A DNA stretch of 55,486 nucleotides from an uncultured Opitutaceae bacterium. Its GTDB lineage: Bacteria > Verrucomicrobiota > Verrucomicrobiia > Opitutales > Opitutaceae. Made by a program: the position numbers and the translations under genes. The stretch lies in assembly GCA_903862935.1 (NCBI GenBank), contig CAIOZY010000011.1, positions 1 through 55,486 of the forward strand, in the 5' to 3' direction. The notes beneath the pieces were generated by a model. It worked only from the letters and a program-made list of their open reading frames with translations. It was not told the origin of the DNA and did no database searches. Of the stretch, positions 34,666-43,157 are shown one piece after another (position 1 is the stretch's first letter; each line of letters opens with the position of its first letter).

Positions 34666-35595
34666 ATGCCTAGACCCATCAGCAAACTAGCCGAGGGGTG
34701 GTGGGATTTCACCACCCTCGATCCCCACCTGCTCGCCGACGCCGCGGCCCTGACCGCGCGCGACCTGGAGCAGCTCGCCCGCCCCGGTTTCGAGGTGCGC
34801 TTCTACGACACGGTCGAGGAGTTCTACTGCGCGGAGGCCCTCGAGTACATCTCGGCCTGGCGCCGCGCCACCCCCGACAATCCTGTGGGCGTGTGCGGTC
34901 CGATCGGGCCCACCGAGCAGCTGCCCCTGGTCGCCCGGATGGTGAACGCTCTGGGGCTCGACCTGCGCAACGCCCACTTCTGGGGCATGGACGAGTGGGT
35001 GATCGGCGGGAAGCCCATGGGCGAGGATCACCCGCTGTCGTTTGCGAGGTGCGACCGCCAGCTCTGCTTCGACCGGATCGACCCGAAGCTCGCGATGCCG
35101 GTGGCGAACATCCACTTTCCCAACCGCGACCTAGCCGCCTACAGCGCGACCTACGACTCGGTCCGCTGCGCCCTGATGCAGGGCGGACAGGGCGAGGTGA
35201 AGCACTGGGCCTTCAACGACCCCTTCCCCAGGACCGGCGCCTACGCGGATAGCCCGCCCTCGGTGGCGGAGTTCCGAAAGCTTAAGGCGCGAGTGGTCAA
35301 GCTGCACCCGATCACCCTCATGCAAAACGCCCGCACCTCGGGCGGCGGGAACATCGCGCTCATCCCCGGCAACGCCGCCACGGTCGGGCCCCACGAGACG
35401 TGGAAGGCCGAGCGGGTGTCGATCTGGCACCCCGGCCACCACGACAACGGCTTCGGGACGCGGCTGACCGCGCTCATGATCTCCAAGCGAATCATGGACT
35501 CGGCGGTCCCCATGTCGCTCCTGGCCGACCACCCGAACGTCGCTTTCAGCTATCTGCGCCCGGGGCTCTCCGACGTCTCGGTCGAGATGCACTGA
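34666..35595 (+). CDS. NagB-like (glucosamine-6-phosphate deaminase fold) protein with altered active site
   Basis: A 309-residue protein of the NagB/RpiA-like fold. [12 protein letters not shown] corresponds to the phosphate/sugar loop, FWGMDEW (106-111) carries the Asp of the family's MDEY motif, and [10 protein letters not shown] (about 179-188) matches the DGHIAFNEP region. In that region His180 is kept, but the position of the catalytic-dyad Asp is Val178 and the Glu is Asp185. The enzyme may therefore deaminate an altered substrate, or catalyse another isomerisation. It is the last gene of the operon. Its stop codon lies in the hairpin shared with the convergent kinase gene. Confidence 0.8.
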   Translation: MPRPISKLAEGWWDFTTLDPHLLADAAALTARDLEQLARPGFEVRFYDTVEEFYCAEALEYISAWRRATPDNPVGVCGPIGPTEQLPLVARMVNALGLDLRNAHFWGMDEWVIGGKPMGEDHPLSFARCDRQLCFDRIDPKLAMPVANIHFPNRDLAAYSATYDSVRCALMQGGQGEVKHWAFNDPFPRTGAYADSPPSVAEFRKLKARVVKLHPITLMQNARTSGGGNIALIPGNAATVGPHETWKAERVSIWHPGHHDNGFGTRLTALMISKRIMDSAVPMSLLADHPNVAFSYLRPGLSDVSVEMH

Positions 35596-35615
35596 CCGGG
35601 CCCCAAAGCGGTCAG
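35592..35615. terminator. hairpin shared by two convergent stop codons (NagB-like and PfkB genes)
   Basis: CTGACCG (35592-35598) and CGGTCAG (35609-35615) form a perfect 7-bp stem with a 10-nt loop. The TGA of the plus-strand gene lies in the left arm and the TGA of the minus-strand gene in the right arm. There is no T-run, so its role as a bidirectional terminator or RNA-end stabiliser is inferred. Confidence 0.45.
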
Positions 35616-36634
35616 TCGGTCATCGGCAGCGGCCTGAATCCGAGGCGCTCGCCGAGCGCCAGGCACTGCGCGAGGGTGCCGACGCCCTCCGAGCAGGTCG
35701 GGTGGCTTAAGCTCGCCGCGGCGGCGCACGCCCCCAGTTTGAGGCCGCGCTGGGGCTCCCATCCCTCGTGCAGTCCGTAGAGGACCCCGGCCGCGAAAGC
35801 GTCGCCCGCGCCCGCGGCCCCCGCGATCTCCCCCGGCGGGACTCGCACGCTCGGCTGCCAGGCTCCCGCCCCCGAGGCGGAGCGCGCATACGCCCCCTCG
35901 GGGAAGTGGATGAAGACCTGGCGGCGGACCCCAAGGGCGACCAGGGCCTGGGCGGCCCGCTCGACCGCCCCGGGCTCGACCACGCCGCCGTGGCTCAGGG
36001 TGATCCCGGTGATCCTCTCCGCCTCGAAGTCGTTTGCGAAGAAGTAGTCGACCTCAGGGAGGACCGGGGTGGCGATCGCCTTGAAGCGCTCGCTCGCCTC
36101 GCTGACGCAGTCCAGCGAGGTCGCAATCCCCTCCTTGCTTGCCCGCGCGAGGACCTCGGCCGCCGCGGGGCGCCCGTCCGGGCCCGGGCAGTCCAGCCGA
36201 TCCAGGAGCAGGAGGTACCCCAGGTGGAAGATCCGCGCCCGGGTATTCGTGAAGTCGAAGTCCTTCGGCCCGAGCAGCGCATTCGCCCCGCGCTGGTGGA
36301 AGAAGGTCCTCCTGCCGGTGCCGCGCACCGTCATGACGTCGGTGTAGCTGGTCGGGGCCTGCCGGGTCGCCTTGAGCTGAGCGGTGTCGATCCCGCTTTT
36401 CTTGCAGTCCTGCGCAATCGCCCGGCCCCGGTCGTCGTCGCCGACCAGCCCCGCGGCGGAGAGGGGGAAGGGGGCCCCCATCCTGGCGAGGTCCTTCAAG
36501 ACATTGTACGGGCCCCCGCCGTTGCTGGCCGACTCCGAAGAGATCGAGGCGAGCGAGTCCTGCGGCGGCCACGTGTCGATCAGCTTCACCTGGTCGATGA
36601 TCCAGTTTCCGCCTGCGAGAATCCCGGAGCGCAT
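35612..36634 (-). CDS. PfkB-family carbohydrate kinase
   Basis: A 340-residue ribokinase-type kinase. The N-terminal signature is SASNGGGPYNVLKDLARMGAP, and the C-terminal ATP/anion-hole motif GAAGAGDAFAAGVLYG carries the catalytic Asp at about 278. ATG 36634 (MRSGILAGGNWIIDQ) matches the usual start; the open frame extends upstream without a better one. It would phosphorylate a sugar or a 2-keto-3-deoxy acid such as KDG. It diverges from the SGNH hydrolase by 72 bp and converges with the NagB-like gene. Confidence 0.88.
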   Translation of the reverse strand: MRSGILAGGNWIIDQVKLIDTWPPQDSLASISSESASNGGGPYNVLKDLARMGAPFPLSAAGLVGDDDRGRAIAQDCKKSGIDTAQLKATRQAPTSYTDVMTVRGTGRRTFFHQRGANALLGPKDFDFTNTRARIFHLGYLLLLDRLDCPGPDGRPAAAEVLARASKEGIATSLDCVSEASERFKAIATPVLPEVDYFFANDFEAERITGITLSHGGVVEPGAVERAAQALVALGVRRQVFIHFPEGAYARSASGAGAWQPSVRVPPGEIAGAAGAGDAFAAGVLYGLHEGWEPQRGLKLGACAAAASLSHPTCSEGVGTLAQCLALGERLGFRPLPMTD

Positions 36635-36706
36635 GGGTTGGGGCAAGGCCGGGGAATTTGGTCGACACCGCCCGCGGGTGCAAGGATACAACCGGCCTTC
36701 CCCTTT

Positions 36707-37441
36707 ATGCTAAGAACCCCGATCGCGGCAGCCCTGATCCTGGGCGCCCTCATTTCAGGAACGGCCCTCAAGTCCAAGGACGAGGCTCCCCCGGCCCCGA
36801 TCCAGATGTTCAACCCCGCCGATCCGGCCTTCGCGCCGGTCGCCGATGTCCCGGGGCTGCCGCGGGTGCTCCTCCTGGGCGACTCGATCTCGATCGGCTA
36901 CACGCCGCTGGTGCGCGAACGGCTGAAGGGCCGGGCGAACGTGCACCGGCCGGTCGACAACTGCCGGCAGGTCGCTTACGGGATCGAGCACCTCGACGCC
37001 TGGCTCGGCTCGGGGCACTGGGATGTGATCCACTTCAACTTCGGGCTGCACGACATGAAGTACCTCGATCCCCAGGGCAGATACGTGACCCCCGACAAGG
37101 GGACCCAGGTGGCTCCGCCCGGGCAGTACGAGGCGAATCTGCGGCGGCTCGTCGCGCGGCTCAGGAAGACCGGGGCCCGCCTGGTCTTCGCGACCACAAC
37201 CCCGGTGCCCGAAGGGGCCGAGGGGCGGGTCAAGGGCGACGAGGCCCGGTACAACCAGATAGCGCTCGCCGTCATGCGCGAGGCGGGGGTGGATATCGAC
37301 GACCTCGGGGCCCTCGCAGCCCGGGACCAGGCACGGATCCAGCTTCCCCACAACGTCCACTTCACCCCGGAGGGTTACCGGGAGCTCGCGGCCGCCGCGG
37401 CGGACTCGATCGCGGCGGAACTGAGGAAGGCCTCTCAGTAG
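36707..37441 (+). CDS. secreted SGNH/GDSL-family hydrolase
   Basis: A 244-residue esterase-type protein with an N-terminal membrane/signal segment (MLRTPIAAALILGALISGTA). Block I is LLLGDSISIGY with nucleophile Ser60, and block V is NVHFTPEGYRELA with the Asp/His-type base near residues 219-225. FGLHDMKYL stands in place of the usual G-x-N-D block III, so the oxyanion Asn is replaced by His. The family often removes acetyl or other acyl esters from carbohydrates, which fits the setting. Its stop overlaps that of the convergent FAD protein by 7 bp. A stem GCCCGGAT/ATCCGGGC at 37442-37464 follows and may end its transcript. Confidence 0.82.
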   Translation: MLRTPIAAALILGALISGTALKSKDEAPPAPIQMFNPADPAFAPVADVPGLPRVLLLGDSISIGYTPLVRERLKGRANVHRPVDNCRQVAYGIEHLDAWLGSGHWDVIHFNFGLHDMKYLDPQGRYVTPDKGTQVAPPGQYEANLRRLVARLRKTGARLVFATTTPVPEGAEGRVKGDEARYNQIALAVMREAGVDIDDLGALAARDQARIQLPHNVHFTPEGYRELAAAAADSIAAELRKASQ

Positions 37442-39276
37442 GCCCGGATTTCGCAGATCCGGGCGTGGTCGAGCCCGTTTGTCGCGGTGACCGACACGCG
37501 CAGGGCCGAGGCCCGGACCGGCTGCGCCAGCCGGTGGATCCTCAGGCGCTGGTAGTTTCCGCAAACCCGGGCCAATTCCGTCCAGCCGGCCGCCGTCTCC
37601 GCCGAGACCGTGTAGTCGCGGACCGTCTCCGGCTGCGCCTGGCCCCAGAGCATCTTCGCCGTGTATCCGTCGGCCTGTGACAGGGTCAGGAGCCGGTGGA
37701 GCCCTGTGTCGAAGACGATCGAAACCTCAGCCAGGTCGACCGGCTTGTGCCAGCGCAGCTCAAGCCAGGCGGGCAGTCCGGACTTGGGGTCGCTCATCCA
37801 GCGGTTGGCCCCGGGGGAGAACCGGCCCGGGGTCACGCAGGCGTCGACGCACCGCGTCTGGCCGCTGAGGACCTCTCCGGCCGCGCCGCCGGGCTGCGAA
37901 CTGGAGGCCCGGGCGCTTGCCGAGCGGGCGAGGTCGGCCGGGTCCTCGTTTCGGACGCCGATCAGGAAGCAGTCGTCCCTCAGCAGCTGCTGCCGGACCG
38001 CGCGCATGAGGGCCGGGTTGCCCGGGATCTCGACGGGGTCGGCGCCCTGCCTCAGGGCCAGGGCCGCGGCGGTTCCCAGCCCCTGGCCCACCGCGAAGCA
38101 GGTCGCCATGACCCGGGTCGAGGCGAAGGCCAGGTGCGTTGCAGAGAGGTTCCGGCCGGCGAAGACCAGGTTGGGGACGGACTTCGACACGCAGGAGCGA
38201 AGCGGGATGTCGTAGAGCCAGTCCAGGTGGCGCTGCACGCAGGGCTCTAGGTCGGGGGCGTCCACGCCCTCGGGCGGGTGCGTGTCGATCGGCCACCCGC
38301 CGTAGGCGATCGCGTCGGCGAAGGGGCGGGAGGCGACCAAGTCCGCCTCTGTGAGGACATGCTCCCCGACAAACCGGCGGCTCTCCCGCTTTCCCGGCAG
38401 GAACCCGAACCACTCCAGGGCCCAGGTGTCGGCGCCCGTGCCCGAGGCGTTCTTGATGTGGTCCCAGACCCCCAGGACGATTCCCAGCAGCTCGTCCCGG
38501 ATCCTCTCGTTGTCCTTGATCGTGTCGAGGCAGCCGCCCCACTCGATCCACCAGAAGCCGTATTCGAGCCCGAGGTCGAAGCCGGGCCTTCCGAAGGGGC
38601 GCAGCCCAAAGTCGCTCGCCTTGAACCTGCGGGCCCAGGGCGGGGCCGTGAAGGGCATCGGCCGGTCGTGCTTCTTTGCCTGCAGGAGCAGGCTCGAGCC
38701 CAGGGTCCTCCGGTCGGCCTTCTCCGGGGCCGAGGGCTCCCCGAACTCCGAGCGGGCCTCGCGCCCGTGCCGGAGGGGCAGCCCGGCCTCGGCGCCGAGC
38801 CTGCCGTCCCCGGTGCAGTCGGCAAAGGTCCGGGCGCGGATCGTGAAGCGCTCCTCGGTCGAGGGGCGCTCGGCGCGCACCCGCGAGATCCGGCCGCCCT
38901 CCAGGTCGGCCCCGGTGACCGCCGTGTTGAGCAGCAAGGTCACGTTCGGCTCCCTCCGGCACTTGTCGTAGAGGACAAGGTCCATCATCGAGGGCGAGCG
39001 CTGCGGGTTGTGGACGGCCATCTCGAGCCGGATCTCCTCGATCAGGCCCCCTTCCCGCAGCTCCGAGGCGAGCGCCTTGCCGTCGCCGAGCCCGGTCGCC
39101 CCGACGATGTGCATCCTCACCTCGCTCGAGGCGTTGCCCCCGAGGACAGGACGGTCCTGGCAGAGGATCACGCGGGCTCCAAGCCGGGCGGCCGACAGGG
39201 CGCAGGCGACCCCGGCCGGGCCTCCGCCGGCGACCATCAGGTCGCATTCCAGGTGCTTTTCGGTGACGAGGGTCAT
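37435..39276 (-). CDS. FAD-dependent oxidoreductase with C-terminal discoidin-like domain
   Basis: A 613-residue protein of the FAD_oxidored (pfam12831) type. The dinucleotide-binding loop is VAGGGPAGVACALSAARLG (15-33), then LGGNASSEVRMHIVG, RTFADCTGDGRLG near 160 and an FAD-binding C-terminal motif around GQGLGTAAALALRQG. The last 150 residues are a beta-rich domain (SGLPAWLELRWHKPVDLAEV...) resembling an F5/8 type C carbohydrate-binding fold. No signal peptide is seen. Such genes are frequent in polysaccharide-related loci of Verrucomicrobiota and Planctomycetes, but the substrates are unknown. It follows the enolase-superfamily gene on the same strand by 45 bp, so the two are probably cotranscribed. 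Confidence 0.85.
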   Translation of the reverse strand: MTLVTEKHLECDLMVAGGGPAGVACALSAARLGARVILCQDRPVLGGNASSEVRMHIVGATGLGDGKALASELREGGLIEEIRLEMAVHNPQRSPSMMDLVLYDKCRREPNVTLLLNTAVTGADLEGGRISRVRAERPSTEERFTIRARTFADCTGDGRLGAEAGLPLRHGREARSEFGEPSAPEKADRRTLGSSLLLQAKKHDRPMPFTAPPWARRFKASDFGLRPFGRPGFDLGLEYGFWWIEWGGCLDTIKDNERIRDELLGIVLGVWDHIKNASGTGADTWALEWFGFLPGKRESRRFVGEHVLTEADLVASRPFADAIAYGGWPIDTHPPEGVDAPDLEPCVQRHLDWLYDIPLRSCVSKSVPNLVFAGRNLSATHLAFASTRVMATCFAVGQGLGTAAALALRQGADPVEIPGNPALMRAVRQQLLRDDCFLIGVRNEDPADLARSASARASSSQPGGAAGEVLSGQTRCVDACVTPGRFSPGANRWMSDPKSGLPAWLELRWHKPVDLAEVSIVFDTGLHRLLTLSQADGYTAKMLWGQAQPETVRDYTVSAETAAGWTELARVCGNYQRLRIHRLAQPVRASALRVSVTATNGLDHARICEIRAY

Positions 39277-39321
39277 TGCCCGGGGGCAGCAGGGGGGGCG
39301 ATGGGACCGGGCAGGGCGCTC

Positions 39322-40536
39322 TCAGTCGGTCAGGATTTTGCCCGGGACGCTGTTGAACTCCCCGCTTCCGGGGATAAACGGGTAGCGGCGGCGGACCTCC
39401 TCAGTGAGGGTGATCCCCAGGCCGGGTTTCAGCGGGGGCAGGACGCAGCCGTCCTTCATCCTGAAGGAGTCGCCGATGACCTCGGAGTGGAGCCCGGCGT
39501 AGTCCGGGGCGACCTCCATGATGCAGGTGTTGGGGGCGGCGAAGGCCGCGTGGAGGTTCTGCATGAACGCGCCCCCGGAGCCCCAGGAGTGGGTCGCGAT
39601 CTTGCGCCCGCGCTTGGCGAACATGGCGGCAATCCGGAGGGTCTCGCCCAAGCCCCCGTTGAATGCCCCGTCGGGCTGGCCGATGTCGAAGCAGTCCTGC
39701 TCGACAAAGCTCTGCCACTCGCACGAGGTCGTCAGGCACTCGCCCCCGGCGATCGGCACGGAGGTCGCCCGGCAGAGCTCGGCATAGCCCGTCGGGTTCG
39801 TGTAGTGGAGCGGCTCCTCGAAGAAGAACAGGTTGAACGGCTCGGCGGCCTTCGCGACCGCGATCGCGACCTCGGTCGCCCAGGCCTTGCCCGGCGTGTT
39901 GCCCATGTGCCCGTCGATCATGACGCGCACGTTGGGACCGGCATGGGAGCGGACGAAGGCGAGCTTGTCGGCCTCGAAGTCGGCGGCCGCGGCCGGCTCG
40001 CTTTCGATCACGAACCCGCGGTCGGGATAGAACCCCCCGACGCCGATCTTGAAGCCGTTGAACCCGAGCGACAGGTAGTGGTCGATCTTGCGGGCGAGCC
40101 GATCCTTGGGGTAGTTGCAGGGCCCGCCGGTCGCGTACGCCGGGATCCGCTCGTGCTTGGCCCCGCCCAGCAGCTCGCAGACGGGTTGACCGAGCAGCTT
40201 TCCCTTCAGGTCCCAGAGGGCCGCCTCGATCGCCGAAAGGACGGCCGCCCCCAGGCCCAGCCGGCACCAGTAGTTGCCGCAGTGGTACATCCGCCGCCAC
40301 AGCTCCGCAATGTCGTCGACCCCCTGCCCGATGAGGACCGGCCGGAAGAAGGCCACGACCTCCGGCACCACCTCCGGGCAGAAGTACCCGATGTAGGTCT
40401 CGCCCAGGCCCGTCAGCGGCCCGTCGGTCAGGATTTCGACGAAGGCGGCGCTGCGGCGCTTGCGAGCCTCGCGGAGGAAGGGATCGTTCGTGGAGGGGCC
40501 CGTGAGAAGGATCGTCCGGACGTCGATTATTTTCAT
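39322..40536 (-). CDS. mandelate racemase/enolase-superfamily dehydratase
   Basis: A 404-residue member of the mandelate racemase group. The capping domain is followed by the barrel with Lys163 in GFKIG. Metal ligands are Asp208 (VMIDGH), Glu240/241 (FFEEPL) and Glu266 (AGGECL); the Asp289-His316 dyad lies in GQPDGAF and THSWGS. His210, two residues after the first metal ligand (D-x-H), resembles the arrangement in D-galactonate dehydratases. This suggests syn-dehydration of a sugar acid to a 2-keto-3-deoxy acid, in line with the kinase and aldolases nearby. It is upstream of the FAD oxidoreductase and diverges from the TonB receptor. Confidence 0.88.
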   Translation of the reverse strand: MKIIDVRTILLTGPSTNDPFLREARKRRSAAFVEILTDGPLTGLGETYIGYFCPEVVPEVVAFFRPVLIGQGVDDIAELWRRMYHCGNYWCRLGLGAAVLSAIEAALWDLKGKLLGQPVCELLGGAKHERIPAYATGGPCNYPKDRLARKIDHYLSLGFNGFKIGVGGFYPDRGFVIESEPAAAADFEADKLAFVRSHAGPNVRVMIDGHMGNTPGKAWATEVAIAVAKAAEPFNLFFFEEPLHYTNPTGYAELCRATSVPIAGGECLTTSCEWQSFVEQDCFDIGQPDGAFNGGLGETLRIAAMFAKRGRKIATHSWGSGGAFMQNLHAAFAAPNTCIMEVAPDYAGLHSEVIGDSFRMKDGCVLPPLKPGLGITLTEEVRRRYPFIPGSGEFNSVPGKILTD

Positions 40537-40860
40537 GGATGCATGGGGATATTCTTAGCCTGCGGGCCCGAACCTGGAAGGGGCTCCGGCCTGCCGCAAC
40601 CCGATTGTTGGGGGGCCGCGGCCGGCCTCTCTGTGGCTTCTACCTGAAAAAAGAGTTTACAAGTTGTTCAGCCGGGGGGTGATAGGAATTTAAGATATTG
40701 ATAAATATTAACTTAAGTATTTTTTTGAGGCTATTAAGGGCCTTATCCCCGGGGTCGATCTTTCTTATTGCCTTGGATGCCGGTTCCCTCAACATTCCGC
40801 CGCTTGTAGTACAACGTTAGTTGTTCAACATCACCCGTAAACCTCAACACCGGACCTAAG
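40537..40860. promoter_or_regulatory. long AT-rich divergent control region between the dehydratase and the TonB receptor
   Basis: 324 bp without a gene. The centre (about 40650-40730) is strikingly AT-rich for this genome. A TTTACA stands about 17 bp before GTGATA and is a weak promoter candidate toward the receptor. TTGTAGTACAA (40804-40814) is an 11-bp perfect palindrome, 47 bp upstream of the receptor ATG. It resembles the TTGTATACAA box at the first gntR gene with one extra base. The region probably carries promoters for both directions. Confidence 0.45.
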
Positions 40861-43056
40861 ATGATGTCAGTGAAATCCCTTGGTTACCTACGCTCACTTC
40901 TTGTGGGCGCGGCTTCCGTCGCCGCTTCGGCCTTGGCTTTTGGCCAGGCAGCAGCGCCGGCCACGCCTGAAGAAGTGGTTCAGATGTCGAAGTTCGAAGT
41001 CACGACCACGCAAGGTCATGGCTACGTCTCGACCAACTCCGCGAGCGCGTTCAAGACGAACACTTCGCTGCTCGACCTCCCGCAGATCGACACGGTTATC
41101 ACGCGCGACCTGATCGACGACATCGGCTTCGTCGACTCCTCGAACGTGACCCAGTACTTCGGTCTGAGCAACTTCTACGCCGGTGAGGCGTTCGCCGCCC
41201 GCGGCTACCGCATCACGTATGCGTACGTCGACGACATGCCCTCCAACCAGCCCTACGAGGACAACAGCTACATCGACTCGTACGAGCTGATCAAGGGCCC
41301 GGCTCAGGTGCTCTATTTGAACGCCTCCCTGGGTGGCACGGTGCTCAAGAGCACCAAGAAGCCCCTGCCGTACAGCCAGAACGTGGCGACCTTCAGCATC
41401 AACTCCGGCTCCGACCACTACCTGTACCGCGCGACGATCGACTCCACTGGCCCGCTGGGCATGGTCGGCGACGCCAAGGTCGGCTACCGCTTGGTAATGT
41501 CCTACCGCGGAGGCGCCTCCTACTGGCACAACGACAAGGAGGAGATGACCACGATCTTCCCGGTGGTCCAGGTTGACTGGAAGAACACCACGGCTCGTCT
41601 CTACGTTTACTTCCTGCAGGGCGTGCACCGCACGGCCGGCATGAGCCTGATCACCCCGACTGGCGACCTGTACAACGGCGCCGGCCGCGCTGAGGGCAAC
41701 TACCTGCAGGGCTCGATGGAGCACTGGGAGGCGTTCCGCTACAACGGCAAGGTCGACACCCGCATCTCCAGCAACTGGGAGAACTCGGTGGCGCTCGGCC
41801 AGTGGAACCTGCACCGCTTCGGCCCGGTGAGCATCAACAACGCGGTCAACTGGGACGCGGGCACGATCAACTTCCTGATGCGGGAAAACAACATCAAGTA
41901 CAGCTACTGGGCGTTCCTCGACGACATCCAGGGCCACTACAACTGGGGCCCCTTCAAGAACACCGACGCCTTCGGCGGCGGCTGGGATGAGTACACGGTC
42001 ATCCAGAGGACGTGGACCTCGACGGCCATCGGCATTCCGTATCCGACCGTGGCGATGAACAACGCAGCGGCGATCGACGCGCTGGCCGTTCCGTCGGCCT
42101 CCCAGTTCTCTCCTGACGCATACCCGCAGCAGGGCCTGCACAACCAGACGGTGGTCACCGCCCTGTACTGGCAGCACACGATCGACATCGTCCCGAACTA
42201 CCTGACGCTCGTCGGCGGCTGGACATGGTCGAACATCACCACCGAGGGCACGGCCAACCTGTCGAACGTTCCGTGGACCACGATCACGACTCCGTCGTCG
42301 CGCATGCTGCACCGCTACGGCATCGTCTTCAAGCCCACCAAGGACATCTCGTTCTACGCGATGGACTCAGGCTCGTTCTCGCCCCCGACCCAGGGCGCGA
42401 TCCTCGCGAACGGCACGCTGCCTCCTGCCCAGCTGGGCAAGGGCACGGAAATCGGCATGAAGACCGCTCTGTTCGGCGGCAAGATCTCAACGAACCTGGC
42501 GACCTTCAAGATGACCACGACGAACGTCCTGTCCGTCGGCGGAACCCTCCCGAACGGCCTCAGCTACTGGGTGCCGGTCGGCAGCACGGTCCAGCAGGGT
42601 GTTGACGGCGACATCGCCGTGGCCGTCATGCCGGGCTGGCAGATCATCGCGTCCGGCTACGCCGGCCATGACCGCGACCAGTTGGGCAAGCCGGTCTCGA
42701 ACTCCTACGACAATCAGTGGGCGTTCTTCAGCCGCTACGACTTCCAGCCCGACAGCCCGCTCAAGGGCTGGGCCGTGGGCGCCGGCATCGTCCGCGTGGG
42801 CGGCCGCTGGATCAGCACTTCTGGCATGACCTACTCCAGCTTTAACCCCTACACCGCGTGGTCGGGCGAGATCAAGCTGAAGACCGGAACCCTGGTCAAC
42901 GCCTTCGTGAACTACCAGGTCAACAAGCACCTCCAGCTGCGCCTGAACTGTCAGAACGCTCTGGATGAACGGTACGTGCTGGGCGAGCAGACGGCGCTGA
43001 TCGCCGACCCGTCCGTGCCGCGCACGTTCGTCCTCGAGGTCGACTACAAGCTGTAA
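40861..43056 (+). CDS. TonB-dependent outer-membrane receptor
   Basis: A 731-residue receptor. A Sec signal peptide (MMSVKSLGYLRSLLVGAASV to AFGQ) is followed by VVQMSKFEVTTTQG as TonB-box region and an FG-rich plug (LLDLPQIDTVITRDLIDDIG, YELIKGPAQVLYL). A barrel follows, ending in a C-terminal segment VPRTFVLEVDYKL without the classic final Phe. Coding is unusually rich in C/G third positions and NN[CG] codons, suggesting strong expression. An alternative ATG is one codon downstream. A strong terminator follows at 43080. It is probably the outer-membrane port for the cluster's saccharide and precedes the symporter and dehydrogenase genes. Confidence 0.9.
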   Translation: MMSVKSLGYLRSLLVGAASVAASALAFGQAAAPATPEEVVQMSKFEVTTTQGHGYVSTNSASAFKTNTSLLDLPQIDTVITRDLIDDIGFVDSSNVTQYFGLSNFYAGEAFAARGYRITYAYVDDMPSNQPYEDNSYIDSYELIKGPAQVLYLNASLGGTVLKSTKKPLPYSQNVATFSINSGSDHYLYRATIDSTGPLGMVGDAKVGYRLVMSYRGGASYWHNDKEEMTTIFPVVQVDWKNTTARLYVYFLQGVHRTAGMSLITPTGDLYNGAGRAEGNYLQGSMEHWEAFRYNGKVDTRISSNWENSVALGQWNLHRFGPVSINNAVNWDAGTINFLMRENNIKYSYWAFLDDIQGHYNWGPFKNTDAFGGGWDEYTVIQRTWTSTAIGIPYPTVAMNNAAAIDALAVPSASQFSPDAYPQQGLHNQTVVTALYWQHTIDIVPNYLTLVGGWTWSNITTEGTANLSNVPWTTITTPSSRMLHRYGIVFKPTKDISFYAMDSGSFSPPTQGAILANGTLPPAQLGKGTEIGMKTALFGGKISTNLATFKMTTTNVLSVGGTLPNGLSYWVPVGSTVQQGVDGDIAVAVMPGWQIIASGYAGHDRDQLGKPVSNSYDNQWAFFSRYDFQPDSPLKGWAVGAGIVRVGGRWISTSGMTYSSFNPYTAWSGEIKLKTGTLVNAFVNYQVNKHLQLRLNCQNALDERYVLGEQTALIADPSVPRTFVLEVDYKL

Positions 43057-43079
43057 GGCCTGAGTCGGTCTAGATTCTC

Positions 43080-43128
43080 AAGCCCGCCCGATCTGAGACA
43101 ATTTCAGGTCGGGCGGGCTTTTCGTTTT
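43080..43128 (+). terminator. rho-independent terminator after the TonB receptor gene
   Basis: AAGCCCGCCCGA (43080-43091) pairs perfectly with TCGGGCGGGCTT (43109-43120), a 12-bp stem with a further CTGA/TCAG inner pairing. It is followed by TTCGTTTT. Termination here would partly uncouple the highly expressed receptor from the symporter that starts 30 bp later. Confidence 0.85.
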
Positions 43129-43157
43129 AAACCCCTGAAACCCCGCCCCCAACCGCC

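Noticed and set aside
38278-40647. 789-codon plus-strand frame opposite the FAD oxidoreductase and dehydratase
   Set aside because: It is a reverse-complement shadow of two clear minus-strand enzymes with intact motifs; its own product has no recognisable domain.
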